A stretch of DNA of 64,000 nt, taken from Paraphysoderma sedebokerense. Its lineage: Eukaryota > Blastocladiomycota > Physodermatomycetes > Physodermatales > Physodermataceae. A model generated the notes under the pieces. That model was not told where the DNA came from. It did no database searches and saw only the letters and a program-made list of their open reading frames with translations. The DNA is taken from contig JAHLJZ010000008.1 in NCBI GenBank assembly GCA_025602915.1, positions 496,001-560,000 of the forward strand. Direction: 5' to 3'. A program made the position numbers and the translations under genes. Every line of letters starts with the position of its first letter. The first letter of the stretch is position 1. Of the stretch, positions 50,759-62,164 are shown in pieces.

Positions 50759-52484
50759 CTAGTTTTTCTTTAGAGAACCTAATAACTCTAACGAAGCAAC
50801 CTTCACTCTAGTACTCTTTAATAATCTATCGGTGTCATTACTTGAACGCGACAATTTCAGTCCCTCAGTGATCGCATTTGTTGATGACATGGATTGTAAT
50901 GTAGGTAATATTTCGGACGGTTTAACACCCATGGAAAGAAGAATTGCGGATATACCTAAATCGAAATGTCAGCATGTGGTATGTATTTGAGAATGGATAA
51001 TAATTAGTGTTAATGGGTGGTGAAGGGAAAGTTTACCTGTAATGATTGGAGCAGCAAAACTAGTACCCGTTTTGGATTCGTATTGGGAGGTACCGACTGA
51101 AGATGTGATATTTGTACCGCTAAGATTCGAAGTAATTGAAAGAATGATTAGTCCATTAAAATCCAATTTCGGATGAGATTAAAATCACGAGGATCTGAAA
51201 GTTTAACATACTATGCAGCCACATCGATACAGGGTCCCAAGTTAGTTGGAGCCTGGGTATCTTGTACATTTAATTTGTTGTTTTTATCTACATTTGCGAC
51301 GGTAATGGCGAACGATGCATTCGATGTAGGTAGTATATTACACGCATCTTCCAAACTGTTTCCTGCTGCCGCGACCACTGTGATCCCAGACTTTTGGGCT
51401 TCTTGTAATGCTGCGATAACGGAGGTGTGTATACCGGCCTCTGTGTGTGTAATAGTTGGAACGTGTAATATGTAATGTACAATGTTATGAATACAAGAGA
51501 GTTAAATAGTTAATACAAGAGAGTTAAATAGGTAATACAAGAGATTAAAATAGAATAATGTACTAACGGTTGGCTTCAGCATATGTTTCCCCGACGGACA
51601 TGTGAATTAGCGAATTACCTTCTCTTCTTTTCTTTTTGATTTCGTTCACAGCGAAATTAATCCCTCGGGCAAACGAATTGTCAGAGGGGTTAGAGGTGTC
51701 AAGAGCAAAAGAGGCGTTTGAATCTATCAATCATTGCGGGGGAAAAAAAATGCAAATATGTCAATATTCTGAGAGGAGAAACATAGGAAATAAAAAGAAT
51801 GTAGAACGTACTGAATATTCTAACGCCTATGATATTCGCCTTCCTAGCCACCATCGCAGCAATTCCAGCAACATGTGTCCCTAATTACATCATGAAATTC
51901 ATGTTAGATTCTTTTTTGCATGATGTTTTTTAATTCTGACTTACCATGTCCGTGCATATCTCTATTTTCTTCATTCTCTACAAGATTATAACTCTTCGCA
52001 CGTCCTCCAAAAACCGGATGTTGAATATTCACCCCCGTATCTAACTGTAACCCCAAAACCGATCACATTAAACAACATCACAAGGCATTGATCGAATTGT
52101 CGAAAAAGTAAAACTTACAAAATATATTTCTACATTTTCGCCGGCTTCTTTAGGATATCTATACTGTTTATCTTGAATACCGTCTAATCGGTCCAAATAC
52201 CAAAACGTATTGTTCACTGGTACCGAAACAAATGATGAGTTGTTGTTTGTGTTATTCGTATTAGGAGCCGAAACTGGATTTGTTGAGTTTCTTAATATGG
52301 GGTTTCCGCCTTGTGTCTGATTTTGACTTTGTGTCGGATTGAAGTTGATGTCGGCGGTAGGTTTCAAACTGTGATTATCAGTGGTCTGGTCAAGTTTGTT
52401 GGAATTGGACGGTAAACTATCTACAATTCCAGCATAAACGGTAATATAAACAGAAATTTTGAGTAGAAGCCAATTTATTTGCAT
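50759..52484 (-). CDS. Secreted subtilisin-like serine protease (S8), copy 2
   Basis: Paralogue of 34948-36503. A hydrophobic N-terminal signal (INWLLLKISVYITVYAGIV) precedes about 75 residues of Asn/Thr/Pro-rich linker. Then come NTFWYLDRLDGIQDKQYRYP, the Asp motif DTGVNIQHPVFGGRA, the His motif HGHGTHVAGIAAMVARKANI, SLIHMSVGETYAEAN, the oxyanion Asn in ITVVAAAGNSLEDAC and the Ser motif KTGTSFAAPIITG. The C-terminus is MGVKPSEILPTLQSMSS, ending SLELLGSLKKN. The intron count and positions resemble copy 1. One intron contains a 22-bp tandem repeat. No I9 propeptide is visible, so how the enzyme is kept inactive during folding is unclear. Confidence 0.9.
51490..51556. repeat. 22-bp tandem repeat, three copies, in subtilase 2 intron
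   Basis: Units start at 51490, 51512 and 51534, each beginning AATACAAGAGA. The first two differ at two bases and the third is more diverged. The repeat lies inside the intron between the EAN and AGIHTS exons. Confidence 0.8.
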
Positions 52485-53487
52485 CTTTATTTTTTAATGG
52501 AAGTGCTTGGCGCCAAAGAAGGAAAATGAGAAGTGGAAAAGGATGAGGGGCCATCCACAAAGAATTATTGAAAGTACAAATTTCCAGAAATTAGCTTTAT
52601 GAGGTTGAATTGAAAATAATTGTTTCTTCTCGTCTATTTTTATTGCCATTCTAGCAATACAGTCATAACAACCGATAAGCTTTGAATTGAATGGCTTGAC
52701 TTACGGAAAATAAAAAAGGCTACGCGACCATACGCGACAATTACGCTTCGGAAAAAAGCACCAATGTATGCCAGGATACTGGATCGAACCTTAAGTGCTT
52801 GCTTTTGCTCGTAAATTGTTGAAAATAAGTATATAACTTCTATTGAAACAAAAGTAATTGATATTTACGATATAACATGAATCAAATAGACAAGATATAC
52901 TCCAGCAACATAATAATCGAATCATTCTGTGAACAAAGCCTTATCCAATCGCACGATACTATGAAATTTCAAACCCCAATACCATATTATGAAGTACTGT
53001 TCACCTGTGCCCATTCACATATGTGTTGTCTTTGTTAAACTTGTATTCGACTGCTGAAAGGAATGAGAAGGAGTATACAAGAAAAATGTAAAGAGTTGAG
53101 TAATAAAAGAGACAATCAAAGCTACTGAGCAGATATTAAACACCATCAGAACCAAAAGCACAAAAGAATCAAAGAAAGGAGATGTATAAATAAGCATATA
53201 TACAGGACGTTTGCCCAACACACAAGACAAGACATTGCTCGGACAGCGGGTGGACACAAAAGTCCTCAAAAAGAAGACATAAGTGTCATAATATTTGAGT
53301 TATTCTGAACTAATCTGTGCTGATCGTTGTATTTACAGTTGCAGGTGTGTAGGCTTGGATCATAAGTCACAATAGATGATCGGGTTTAGCGACAAAAGTA
53401 GGGGTATCTTGGAGTTGCAGTTGAATTGAGAGAGAACGGGTATAAAATGAGGTAATGATGGTCAGAATTCTCTGAGACGCATCATCC
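52485..53487. other. 1-kb intergenic region
   Basis: AT-rich region between subtilase 2 start and the Ser-rich gene's stop. A short hydrophobic minus-strand open frame (53015-53269) has no support. I see nothing else. Confidence 0.4.
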
Positions 53488-55089
53488 CTATGACTGTGCT
53501 TGAGATTTGTTGTCAATTGTACTTGTGAAAGACGACATATGCAGGGCTGATGGACGAGGATCGATAGCAACGAAAGCCGAGGAGGATGAAGGTATTCTGG
53601 GGACTGAGATGATGACAGGTTCCGTGGGTATTAAAGATGAGGAAGCGATTGATGATGACGCAGAATATTTTGAGCAATCATACGAAGCAGGAATAGAGGG
53701 TACAATAGTGGAGGAGGCACGCAAAGATGAAGGATACCGTATCGGACGTGGCATTGGCACCGGCTTGGAATTCTGAGTCACATATGCCCATTTCATGGGT
53801 ATTTTGCGGGTAGGTGCATGGGCGTCATTCATATTTACATCGATTGTTTCTGATTGCTGGACCGAAGAACACGATATATCGGATTTTTGGATAGACATTG
53901 AGCGAATAGAACAGGTGTCGGTTCGAGACAATTTTGATCTCTTGGGCTGCACTTTAGCTTTAGCATTAGCGGCTCGTTTAGCTAATACACATTTTTTGAT
54001 GGGTGGCTGTGGTGGCAAATTTGTTGAGGTTTGCCGCTGTGTAAAGTTTGAGTGCACGGCTGCCTTTGGGGTACTGTATATGGCCGGATCACGAAATAAG
54101 AGGGTGGAAGAGGATGGTCGACGGGGATGTTGCTTTGGGGTGTTATTCGAGGAGCGAAGTTTGTAGGGGGAAGAGTACGGTGTGACATTGCCGGAAGATT
54201 GTTTGCCGACATTACTAGTGGGGGTGTTACCAGTTGGAGCGTTTGAATTGAAAATGGTAAGCGGGGATAATGCACGCCGCGGAGTAGTACTTCGAGATGT
54301 GGAAGTAGAATTTGAACTTGAGTTGTTGATGGATGAAACGTTGGATGGCTGTGTGGAAGTGTGGACTGAATTTGATACAGTTGAACCAGTTGGGACGGCA
54401 GAAGAAGCAAGCTGAGAGATAGTATCAGAGTCTTGAGATTTCACAGATTCAAGTATTTGGTTTTTGAGATCAATGGGGATGAATTGAACGGGTGATAAAT
54501 TTGAAATGATTTCGGAATCGGGGCTGACGCTTTTAGATCTTGGAGTGTTGATGTTTGCGGCCATGACGTTATCCGCAATCTTTGTATGCACAATAGAGAT
54601 GGAGAGAGGGTATTTTGAGAAAGCGGATTTTTGGCTGTTTATTGGGACGGTAGAAGCATTATTTGATTTTGTTGTCTTTTTTGCACTGTTCTTTTTCACC
54701 GAGCGTGATTTGAGGGGAGTAACGCTTTTATGCAGGGATTGCCTGGGAGATTGAAAGAGGTCCTTGGCGGAAGAGGGGGACTTTTTTGTCGTAGAGGAAG
54801 AGGAGATGTTTGTTGATTTGAGCTGACGGTGTCTTGGGCTGGACAGATGTGTTGCGGGAGAGTAGTGGCGAGGCGAGGGACGTTCCCTGAGAAAGTAGCG
54901 GGACGAGGAGGAGGCGGAGGTAGCGGAGGAGGGTGATTGCGAGGACATCAGAGATGATGATGCTCTGTCGATGTGCTTTGACTTTGGAGTAGCATTCATG
55001 GATGCGATGAGGTGGATCTGTTGTTGGTTGTGGTTGAGATGTGTGATGAGAGCGGCGGGATGCGACGGCAGAGAGTGCTGCTTCGACAT
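53488..55089 (-). CDS. Ser-rich basic, disordered protein of unknown function
   Basis: A single uninterrupted open frame of 533 aa from ATG 55089 (MSKQHSLPSHPAALITHLNH). An ATG at 54999 (MNATPKSKHIDRASSS) is an alternative start. Upstream extension would need a GTG codon and was rejected. It is unusual here in having no intron. It is rich in Ser/Thr/Pro with repeated SP/TP sites (SPRHYSP, TPLKSRSVKK, TPRSKSVSP, TPRRALSPL) and Lys/Arg clusters (KKNSAKKTTK, KRAANAKAKVQPKRSK). This suggests a nuclear or cytoskeletal CDK substrate, an inference from composition only. A more ordered patch is RKIPMKWAYVTQNSKPVPM near residue 440. No known domain is recognised. Confidence 0.75.
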   Translation of the reverse strand: MSKQHSLPSHPAALITHLNHNQQQIHLIASMNATPKSKHIDRASSSLMSSQSPSSATSASSSSRYFLRERPSPRHYSPATHLSSPRHRQLKSTNISSSSTTKKSPSSAKDLFQSPRQSLHKSVTPLKSRSVKKNSAKKTTKSNNASTVPINSQKSAFSKYPLSISIVHTKIADNVMAANINTPRSKSVSPDSEIISNLSPVQFIPIDLKNQILESVKSQDSDTISQLASSAVPTGSTVSNSVHTSTQPSNVSSINNSSSNSTSTSRSTTPRRALSPLTIFNSNAPTGNTPTSNVGKQSSGNVTPYSSPYKLRSSNNTPKQHPRRPSSSTLLFRDPAIYSTPKAAVHSNFTQRQTSTNLPPQPPIKKCVLAKRAANAKAKVQPKRSKLSRTDTCSIRSMSIQKSDISCSSVQQSETIDVNMNDAHAPTRKIPMKWAYVTQNSKPVPMPRPIRYPSSLRASSTIVPSIPASYDCSKYSASSSIASSSLIPTEPVIISVPRIPSSSSAFVAIDPRPSALHMSSFTSTIDNKSQAQS

Positions 55090-55552
55090 AAATGCAGCCT
55101 GAATGCGACTGCGGGTTGTGCTGTCCGTAAATGTGAATGATATAGTCCACACTCCTATATCTATATCCTCTGAATCAAATCAGAAAGTATTATCTATATC
55201 CGAAAGAGAGCGTGGGAAGAGTGCGCGACTCCACGAGAGTGAATGCGGAATCAAAATCACGCGCATCGACTATATTAAAAATAATAAATAAAAACATTAG
55301 CAAATAATTATTCCCAGCATTCAATAACTCTATAAATGGTCGCTACATGGGTTGAAAAGAACGACTATAAAGAATGCTTGCCACCCTGTGTGTCGTCGTC
55401 TGATAAAAGTTTCTTCCATTATTCAATTTTGGCAAACAAACGGGAAACCTTCAATTTATTTCTTCATACAATCAGTACACAACATTCTTAGTAGATCATA
55501 CAATGTTAATACAAAATAACAATATTTAAGATTATTTAATCCAGAAAATTTT
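55090..55552. other. Intergenic region
   Basis: Spacer between the Ser-rich gene's start and the GPCR 2 stop. No gene or motif is recognised. Confidence 0.45.
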
Positions 55553-58500
55553 TCAATTAGTTGTAAACACACTCGCAACGTCAACATCACTAGTCATGGA
55601 TTGAAAAATATATTTCTTTCCCTCATCTTTTAAAGTAATTTCGGCCTGGGTATATCCCGAATCAGGGGTAGACGATTCAAGTCGTTTCACCGCGATTTCC
55701 TTCATATTCATCTTCAATAACAGCTAATTTAAAGAATCGGTATTAGTACAATCCAAACCACAAATCAACAAGTTGAATGACATGACGAGAAATGTGGTAA
55801 CTTACCTTGCCGTATTTAGATTTAACGTAGCAAACGTTGGCATTCGAAATAATACAGACTTCCACTTCGTCCCATTGAGACATGAATTTTTGCTCCTGAG
55901 CAATCATATTGTAGAAAGAGACCTGAACGAACGATGCATGAGTAAACGATCAAGTTATTTCTGTTTGTATGGAGGTTGATATTGGAAGAAAAAGTCACCT
56001 TAGTATCGATAATATTTTTGCCTTTCACGCTTTTATTCGATGTGGCCGTTACGGTCCCTAAATTGTGTACAAAAAAGTGACAATTGCACCGTCAAGTTGT
56101 CCATGTCAGCAAAGAAAGACAACAGACTCCCTAGATCAAAGCCACAATAAAGTCGATGACTTACCACTTAACTTTCCACCTGTCGTGGTTGTTTTACTGA
56201 ATGCAACGGACTGTAAACCTAGTTTGGTGTCCTTTTCAGTATCGTTACCATTGTCAGATGATCGCAACACTATCAAAATACGGTTCCAGAAAAGGATCGT
56301 AACAATTGCGTAACCGCTCACAAGGATGAGTGAAGATTGTAACACATATCGGGTTTGGATATCCACAGAGGGTAAATAAGATACGGGTAAAATGACTAAA
56401 CATCCAATCGTTACAATGTAAACTGTGGCACTTAATGCTAAGGTTTCGTTGTACAATTGAAACGCGATTTTTCGGATCCGGGTAGAAAGAATAACAGACG
56501 TTATAATCAGTAATCCATTGTAGATGTATAAACTGATAGACATGCTAGCATTAGCAGTAGAAGAGCAAGACCAGTAGGTGCCGCTTCCGTCGACTAAAGA
56601 AAGAACAACTGGTTTAGGGTAGTCCCAGACAGTCCATACGATGATGAAAAGCTAAACAGGGGCATCATTAGATAAGGAATCTCCTCTGGTGGACGATAGA
56701 GGTAGCATCAATGAAAAATGTAATCAACATACCATTTCAACACAAATGATAGTCGCAGCCAAGTACATAGTGCTTCTGTCAAATGATGCATGAAGTTGTC
56801 GAACATTGTTGAATATGCGGTAAATCCTTGAGCTCTTCGCAATCAAACTTCCCCAAACTAAAGAGAATCCGAGAGGAAGAATCCAAATCTACAAGTCCAA
56901 AGATGAGTTAGTCACCTGAAATTAATATTTGGGAGTGCAATGGTGAGGGCTGCTGTTTATACCTGCAGAGCACAACTTGCAGCAGTGGGAAGTCCAGACA
57001 TCAACCAGATAGTAGAAGTGCTAAGCAACACGCCACTGAGTATAAATAAACAAAAGCCGATGCTTAAGGCCTTCACGGGTCTATAGTTTCTGTATCGATA
57101 TAACAGTGCGGCAGTGACGAAGATAAGTGCGTAAAGAACAACAGCCAACGACGAAATCGCGGTAACGGTAGTGGCAGAAGTCATACCAGCACCAACGTAG
57201 TCGGCATTTGGGCTCCTGATAACCTGTAGGGTAAATGGACTGCCGGATACGTGTATACCTCTGTACATAACATTGACACTGTGTGATCCGGCATCGGAGA
57301 ATTTGTAACGAACTGTAATGTTGCCGTCAGACGTGGTATTGACGGATTGGACAAAATTTGATACTGCACGGTCGCGGAAAGTGGCAGTAATGGTTAAATC
57401 TTCGCCTGTACCATTTGTGAGCTCAAGGAAGGTATTTCGCAAGGTGACAGCAATTGTGTTCTCGGTATCCATATAGCATTTGGTGTCATTCAACACTACG
57501 TACGATGCTAAGGGGTTTGGTTCGGAGCCGTCCTTAGGAATGCCTGTGTGACCACCTTCAGGAAGGCGAAAAAACAAGTATGTCACTAAAATTAGTCGCA
57601 TTGACAAGATGAGAATGACTGATAACAAACCTGGCCAGACGATGGTCGAGTCGTTTAAACCTATTTGGCCTTGGGAAAATTGCACTAAGTGGGGTTGACC
57701 ATTTCGCATGTTTGTCATGTTGAACAGAACCTGTCGATCATTCGTGACGTTGTCAAAAGTTATTGGACCGCTAGCACCGTTCATTTGAGTAGACTTAAGC
57801 GCAGATAAGAGTGCTGTACCATTGAGTGGATTTTGGAGGTTAGACAGAACTTGCTTCACTGCTTCAGCGTAAACGTAGACTGCGTCATAAGTATAAAGAG
57901 CTCCTTCAAGTGGTGTCGAATTATAAAGTGCCTGCCATTTTGTGTTAAGCTGCGATGTAACGGTGGATCCAGTTCCTGAAGTCTGATGAAGAATAGGTCA
58001 AAAACGGTAAAACCTGAAACGATGTTTACGTTGAAATGTATCTTTTACGTACCGACTCTGAACGTTTGCCCCTCATCAATCCCTCCCAATTGACGAGTTC
58101 CATGTCATCGGCCACGCTGTTGCTGGTAACTTCGGCAAATATCCATGCATATGGGCTCCCTTTGAGGCCATATTTTTGTGCATAAGTCGACATCATTGTC
58201 GTCCATTGAGCAATACCAAGATAAACAATTACGGTGACTTTTGACTGAACGAGTTGGCGAAACATAAAATCCCAATTAGTGTTGATACCGACTTGAAGTA
58301 TAAGTCGGGTGGCTACACCATAAGGCAAAGTAGAAGAGATGAAAGTTTCAGTGGTGTAGGCCCCTACAGCACCGTCGTCGACAATTAAGGCGACATTCTT
58401 GAAACCAGCAGATCGAACAAAAGCAGCCAGGACTGAAATATTGAAATGATTAGTTCGAGTTCATATTTTGCTCAACGCGAAGTATGTCAATTTAAAACCA

Positions 58501-59048
58501 CAAACATTTAGCTTCATCCAAGTTAGATGCCATCATTCTGAGGAGATAAGGCATGTATCGCTTGTTAGTCAACGCAGCTGACACAGGCACTAATAAAACG
58601 AACTATTAATACAAAGTTGGGGATGAAGGGGTTACATGACCGTCAAACACTTACTCGTCGCAACTATCGGTTTTGACAATGCTGAAGCCAGGACAGAAGG
58701 TCCTTGAGTTTCTCTGGACAAATAGGGGCCAACGTAACCAATTAGGTCGGAAGAAGCATTTTGATAAATATTGAAGACGGCTTTCGCGGCTTGCATCTCA
58801 TCTCCGTCCGCAGAAGAAGCAGTTTGATTGACAAAACGAAAGGACCCATTGTAACGCGAGTCGTTGTTGATTTCGTCCAGAGCAATATCGAATGCTCGAA
58901 CAGAGTCCACAACAATTTGGTCTGGAAGACCTAATGGGGCAATATACCCGAGCGTGAATTGCTGGGGGCCTTGAGCGTAAGCATTTTGCGGTAGTTGTCC
59001 TACCAGTATGGCAATATAAGGCAGTAGCAATGAGATTAATTTGCGCAT
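55553..59048 (-). CDS. Class C GPCR (GABA-B-like) with filamin-type repeat, copy 2
   Basis: Paralogue of 7543-10979 with the same architecture. The signal peptide is MRKLISLLLPYIAILVGQLP. The PBP1-type ligand domain includes DSVRAFDIALDEINNDSRYN, KPIVAT and YDAVYVYAEAVKQVLSNLQ. The filamin-like Ig repeat (about 57225-57490) ends VRYKFSDAGSHSVNVMYRG and SGSPFTLQVI. Seven TM segments lie between about 57190 and 56270, including PVKALSIGFCLFILSGVLL and YAIVTILFWNRI. The cytosolic tail has MIAQEQKFMSQWDEVEVCII and SDVDVASVFTTN, stop 55553-55555. The tail aligns with that of copy 1. Multiple short introns are present. The start ATG at 59046-59048 directly begins the signal peptide. Confidence 0.9.
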
Positions 59049-59992
59049 CCTGTGTAAATTCCACTGTTGCGCGGATAATTTTCGCAGATGTCGGTCGTAA
59101 CTTCGTACTTCGCGGCTTCATTTATGGAATTCACCATTCGTCGAATACAGTACATGATGGTCTTGAAATGATTACAACGGCTCAGTATTAAATTCGTTAT
59201 GTTGGAGACTGTAGTATGTCGTGATAAGAAAACTTTTGATAGGCTCCTAAATAACCCCTTACTCTAATGCTCCTGGGCACACTCTACGTGGCCCCGACAG
59301 GCCCCGACCCTTGACTTCTCGAAAACTGAGAATTTGTCGTCATTCGTCGCGATAGAATTAACCAGTGGAAGATATCAAGGCATATTGAGACACTCGCAAC
59401 AATTCGTTGCGCAGATGACGAGGTGTCTAGTCGGGACTCGGGAGGATTGAGAACAGAACAGAACAAAATACGACCCGCTGATAAGTTGATAAGCCCCTCT
59501 ATATATACCTGATAATGAATATAGACGCCCCTTAACACGACGGGCCAGCGTCAGCATGCCCTGCACTGTGCTGAACTCATTGTGGTGGTCTCGGTCGTCA
59601 AGAATATTTTGCCACTGTTTATTGCAACGAGAGTCACCCATGGGCCTTCTACGCCATCGATAACAGGGAAACGTTAACGGGACCACCAGCAAACAGCGGC
59701 AACCCACAACTGTCCATCACCTCCGCATACCCCTCGTCAAGGGGGCATTAGTCTCACGATATTGAATTCGAGGCGGATAAATCATAGCATTGGAGTAAGG
59801 AGTCAAGTTGAACGACGACAATATTATCAACATTGTGTAGGCTAAAATGCATCGATGACCCAGCTGACGTAGTTTTGCGTCATTTATTACAGATTACAGA
59901 ACGCTGGCTCGTTGTGCCAGCTTATTGTAAGATTCTTCATTGAACTGGCATAAAAATATTATAATTTTACAACGGTGTCGAGTTGTCCGTCA
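59049..59992. other. Upstream region of GPCR 2
   Basis: GC-richer than other spacers in places, with short direct repeats (GGCCCCGACA/GGCCCCGACC near 59292-59311) and a TATATATA at about 59499. The open frames on the minus strand show no protein signature. No gene is supported. Confidence 0.4.
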
Positions 59993-60081
59993 GCATAAGT
60001 AGTATAGCGGTAGAATACTTGCCTTCCAAAGATTATTCTGGTTGAAAGCAAGTGGCCGGGGTTCGACTCCCCGCTTATGCA
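59993..60081 (+). tRNA. tRNA-Gly (UCC) with ~18-nt intron
   Basis: The acceptor arms GCATAAG and CTTATGC pair perfectly, followed by discriminator A. Also visible are a D-arm with AGCGGT, an anticodon stem ACTTGC/GCAAGT, the loop CTTCCA with anticodon TCC, and a T-arm CCGGGGTTCGACTCCCCG-like. About 18 nt inserted one base 3' of the anticodon are a canonical eukaryotic tRNA intron. Mature length is 71 nt, typical of tRNA-Gly. A TTTT terminator follows at 60084-60087. Confidence 0.95.
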
Positions 60082-60573
60082 ATGTTTTGTCATTAGTGGC
60101 AGTTCACTTTTTGGGTCAGAAGAGTATTTATTAATTTATGTTCATAATACTCCTAAATGGAGATTCGGATCCTTAGAAGGATCGATAAAGACAGTTTGCT
60201 ATGTCTTTATAGTAATAGTACTCTGCTCTTTTCGACTACCCATCGGATTGGAGCAGAGTATTTCACATTGTAAAGCAGAGAGGGGGATATATATCTAGAG
60301 AGACATATTGATCAGCCAGCATCACCATGTGTATATCATCGCAAAGATATAATATATCTAGGATTATAATATGTGGCATGGCGTGTCGAGCGAGAATTCG
60401 TTCCCAGTGGACATTTGGCATTCCCTCCGCATCATTCGCAACACAACTATTATCACTGAGTAAGTTGGATTGATTCCAGTTATATAAAAGACAACTCCGG
60501 ATACATATCGCACATACATTCGACAGATACATACATCCACTCTAATTTATATCTAGATAGACTGTCCGCAACC
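60082..60573. other. Intergenic region between tRNA-Gly and UNG
   Basis: Contains a series of perfect hairpins (60122-60260, listed separately) and, at the right, the UNG promoter. No protein gene is seen. Confidence 0.5.
60122..60260. other. Cluster of four consecutive perfect hairpins; candidate structured RNA
   Basis: Perfect stems of 7 bp (60122-60128 with 60146-60152), 7 bp (60168-60174 with 60177-60183, whose two-base gap would open to a TAGA tetraloop), 9 bp (60185-60193 with 60202-60210) and 10 bp (60219-60228 with 60251-60260). They do not overlap and lie head to tail just downstream of tRNA-Gly. No known RNA family is recognised and the strand is undetermined. DNA-level function (for example terminator or cruciform) is an alternative. 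Confidence 0.35.
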
Positions 60574-62164
60574 ATGACAGACCCGCTCCTCCCCGCTCAC
60601 AGAAAGCGTCCACTCAACAACACATCCGACCAACCTCGCAAAAAGCCAAATCCCTCCATCCTCTCATACTTCTCTGCCAACCCTGCTGCTGCCACCAAAG
60701 ACGACAGCCCCTCCCTGAATGAAAATGAAAATGAAAGCGAAAACCGTCCCTCTGCGTCGCTGACCGATTCCTCCATCGTACCGCCCTCCTCTGAATCACA
60801 ACCTCCCGCTACCAAGAAGCAACCTAAAATTCCAAATGCCTCCGAGGTGCTGAAACTCGAAATGGAAACTATGGGAAACGACTGGTTCAACACCTTTCTC
60901 GTCGAAATGGAGAAATCCTACTTTATCAAAGTACGCTTCGTGATAGGGTGTTACAATCACTTCGTGTCCTTCTTGCTCTCACAAAAACATCTGGGCTTCA
61001 CTAATTCCGACTTAAACTCTGGTATGCTTGTTGTAGATAAAGTCGTTTCTCCTCAAAGAATGGAAAACAAATACCGTCTACCCCCCTGCGAACGACATTT
61101 ACACTTTCACCAGATCCTGCCTCTTGAAGGACGTTAAAGTCGTCATATTAGGACAAGGTATCATCAGATTATCTCACAGCACTTTCTTGTTGTTTGAAAA
61201 CATCCTCAGGAATCTCATTCTGACGTACCGAACCCAATGTTATACAAACAGATCCTTATCACGGACCCGGACAAGCGCATGGACTTTGCTTCAGTGTCAA
61301 AAAAGGAGTTGCTCCTCCTCCCTCTTTGGTCAATATCTACAAGGAACTGAAAAATGATTTCCCAGATTTCAACATTCCCTCCCACGGTATGTTTCTTGCA
61401 CTTTTTATTGCTCCCTCGACCATAATCGTCCCTTCCTCCGACTGGCTTCCTTTGTTCTTTATTACACCCTTCTCATCGTAGTTGTTAACAGTCCCCACGA
61501 TTTAGAACATATAATGCTAACTTGCTATTGTAATCCTTTAATTGAATAGGATGTCTTGAAGGTTGGGCAAAGCAAGGTGTCTTGCTTTTGAACGCGTCTT
61601 TGACCGTGAGAGCCCGGAATGCCAATTCTCATTCAAGTAAGTTTTACATTCGGTTTCATATAATAAAGCTAAAAATGTATCTCTGTCCTCATACCTATAC
61701 CACTAAACGCATTTTTCCCTAACCAATTTTTTCCGCCATTTCGTTGTTTTTTTCCCTCACGCCTTTATTCCTTCATTATTAAATAAAAGATATCGGATGG
61801 CAACAATTTACCGATTCAATTATCGCTTACTTAAACAAAAATCACAAAGGATTGGTCTTCATGTTATGGGGTGCATACGCTCAAAAGAAGGGTCAACAGA
61901 TCGATAAAGTACGTTCTACCTTGCAAACCTTTCTTCCCCTATTCTGATCCCCCTTCCATCTTATCTACGTCAAACTCTAACGTGCCTCTAATCACACCAT
62001 TAACTTATCCTTTTTACGTAAAGAAAAAACACCTAGTCCTTCAATCTGTCCATCCCTCCCCGTTATCGGCCCACCGAGGCTTTTTTGGATGTCATCATTT
62101 CTCCAAAGCCAATGCGTATCTGAAGAGTCAGGGTAAAAAGGAGATTGATTGGACTGCGTTGTAA
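60574..62164 (+). CDS. UNG: Uracil-DNA glycosylase (UNG family 1)
   Basis: Base-excision repair enzyme that removes uracil from DNA. It has seven or so exons, including 60574-60930, 61037-61157 and 61252-61386, all in frame. The N-terminal ~90 aa are disordered with basic NLS-like clusters ([15 protein letters not shown]) and NPSILSYFS, resembling the PCNA-binding PIP box of UNG2. The catalytic domain has [22 protein letters not shown] (water-activating Asp), [44 protein letters not shown] and the [13 protein letters not shown] leucine-loop motif. It ends KKEIDWTAL. Nuclear form suggested. The start ATG begins [12 protein letters not shown]. Confidence 0.95.

Noticed and set aside
53015-53269. 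Minus-strand 84-aa hydrophobic open frame
   Set aside because: AT-rich sequence readily yields hydrophobic frames. There is no splice context or recognisable family.
53507-54754. Plus-strand open frames over the Ser-rich gene
   Set aside because: They are antisense shadows caused by biased codon composition, with no independent evidence.
55090-55152. Extension of the Ser-rich protein to 55152
   Set aside because: It would require a GTG start. The first in-frame ATG is at 55089.
59375-59707. Minus-strand 110-aa open frame upstream of GPCR 2
   Set aside because: It has no domain, contains simple-sequence runs and overlaps another frame. It is probably 5' flanking DNA.
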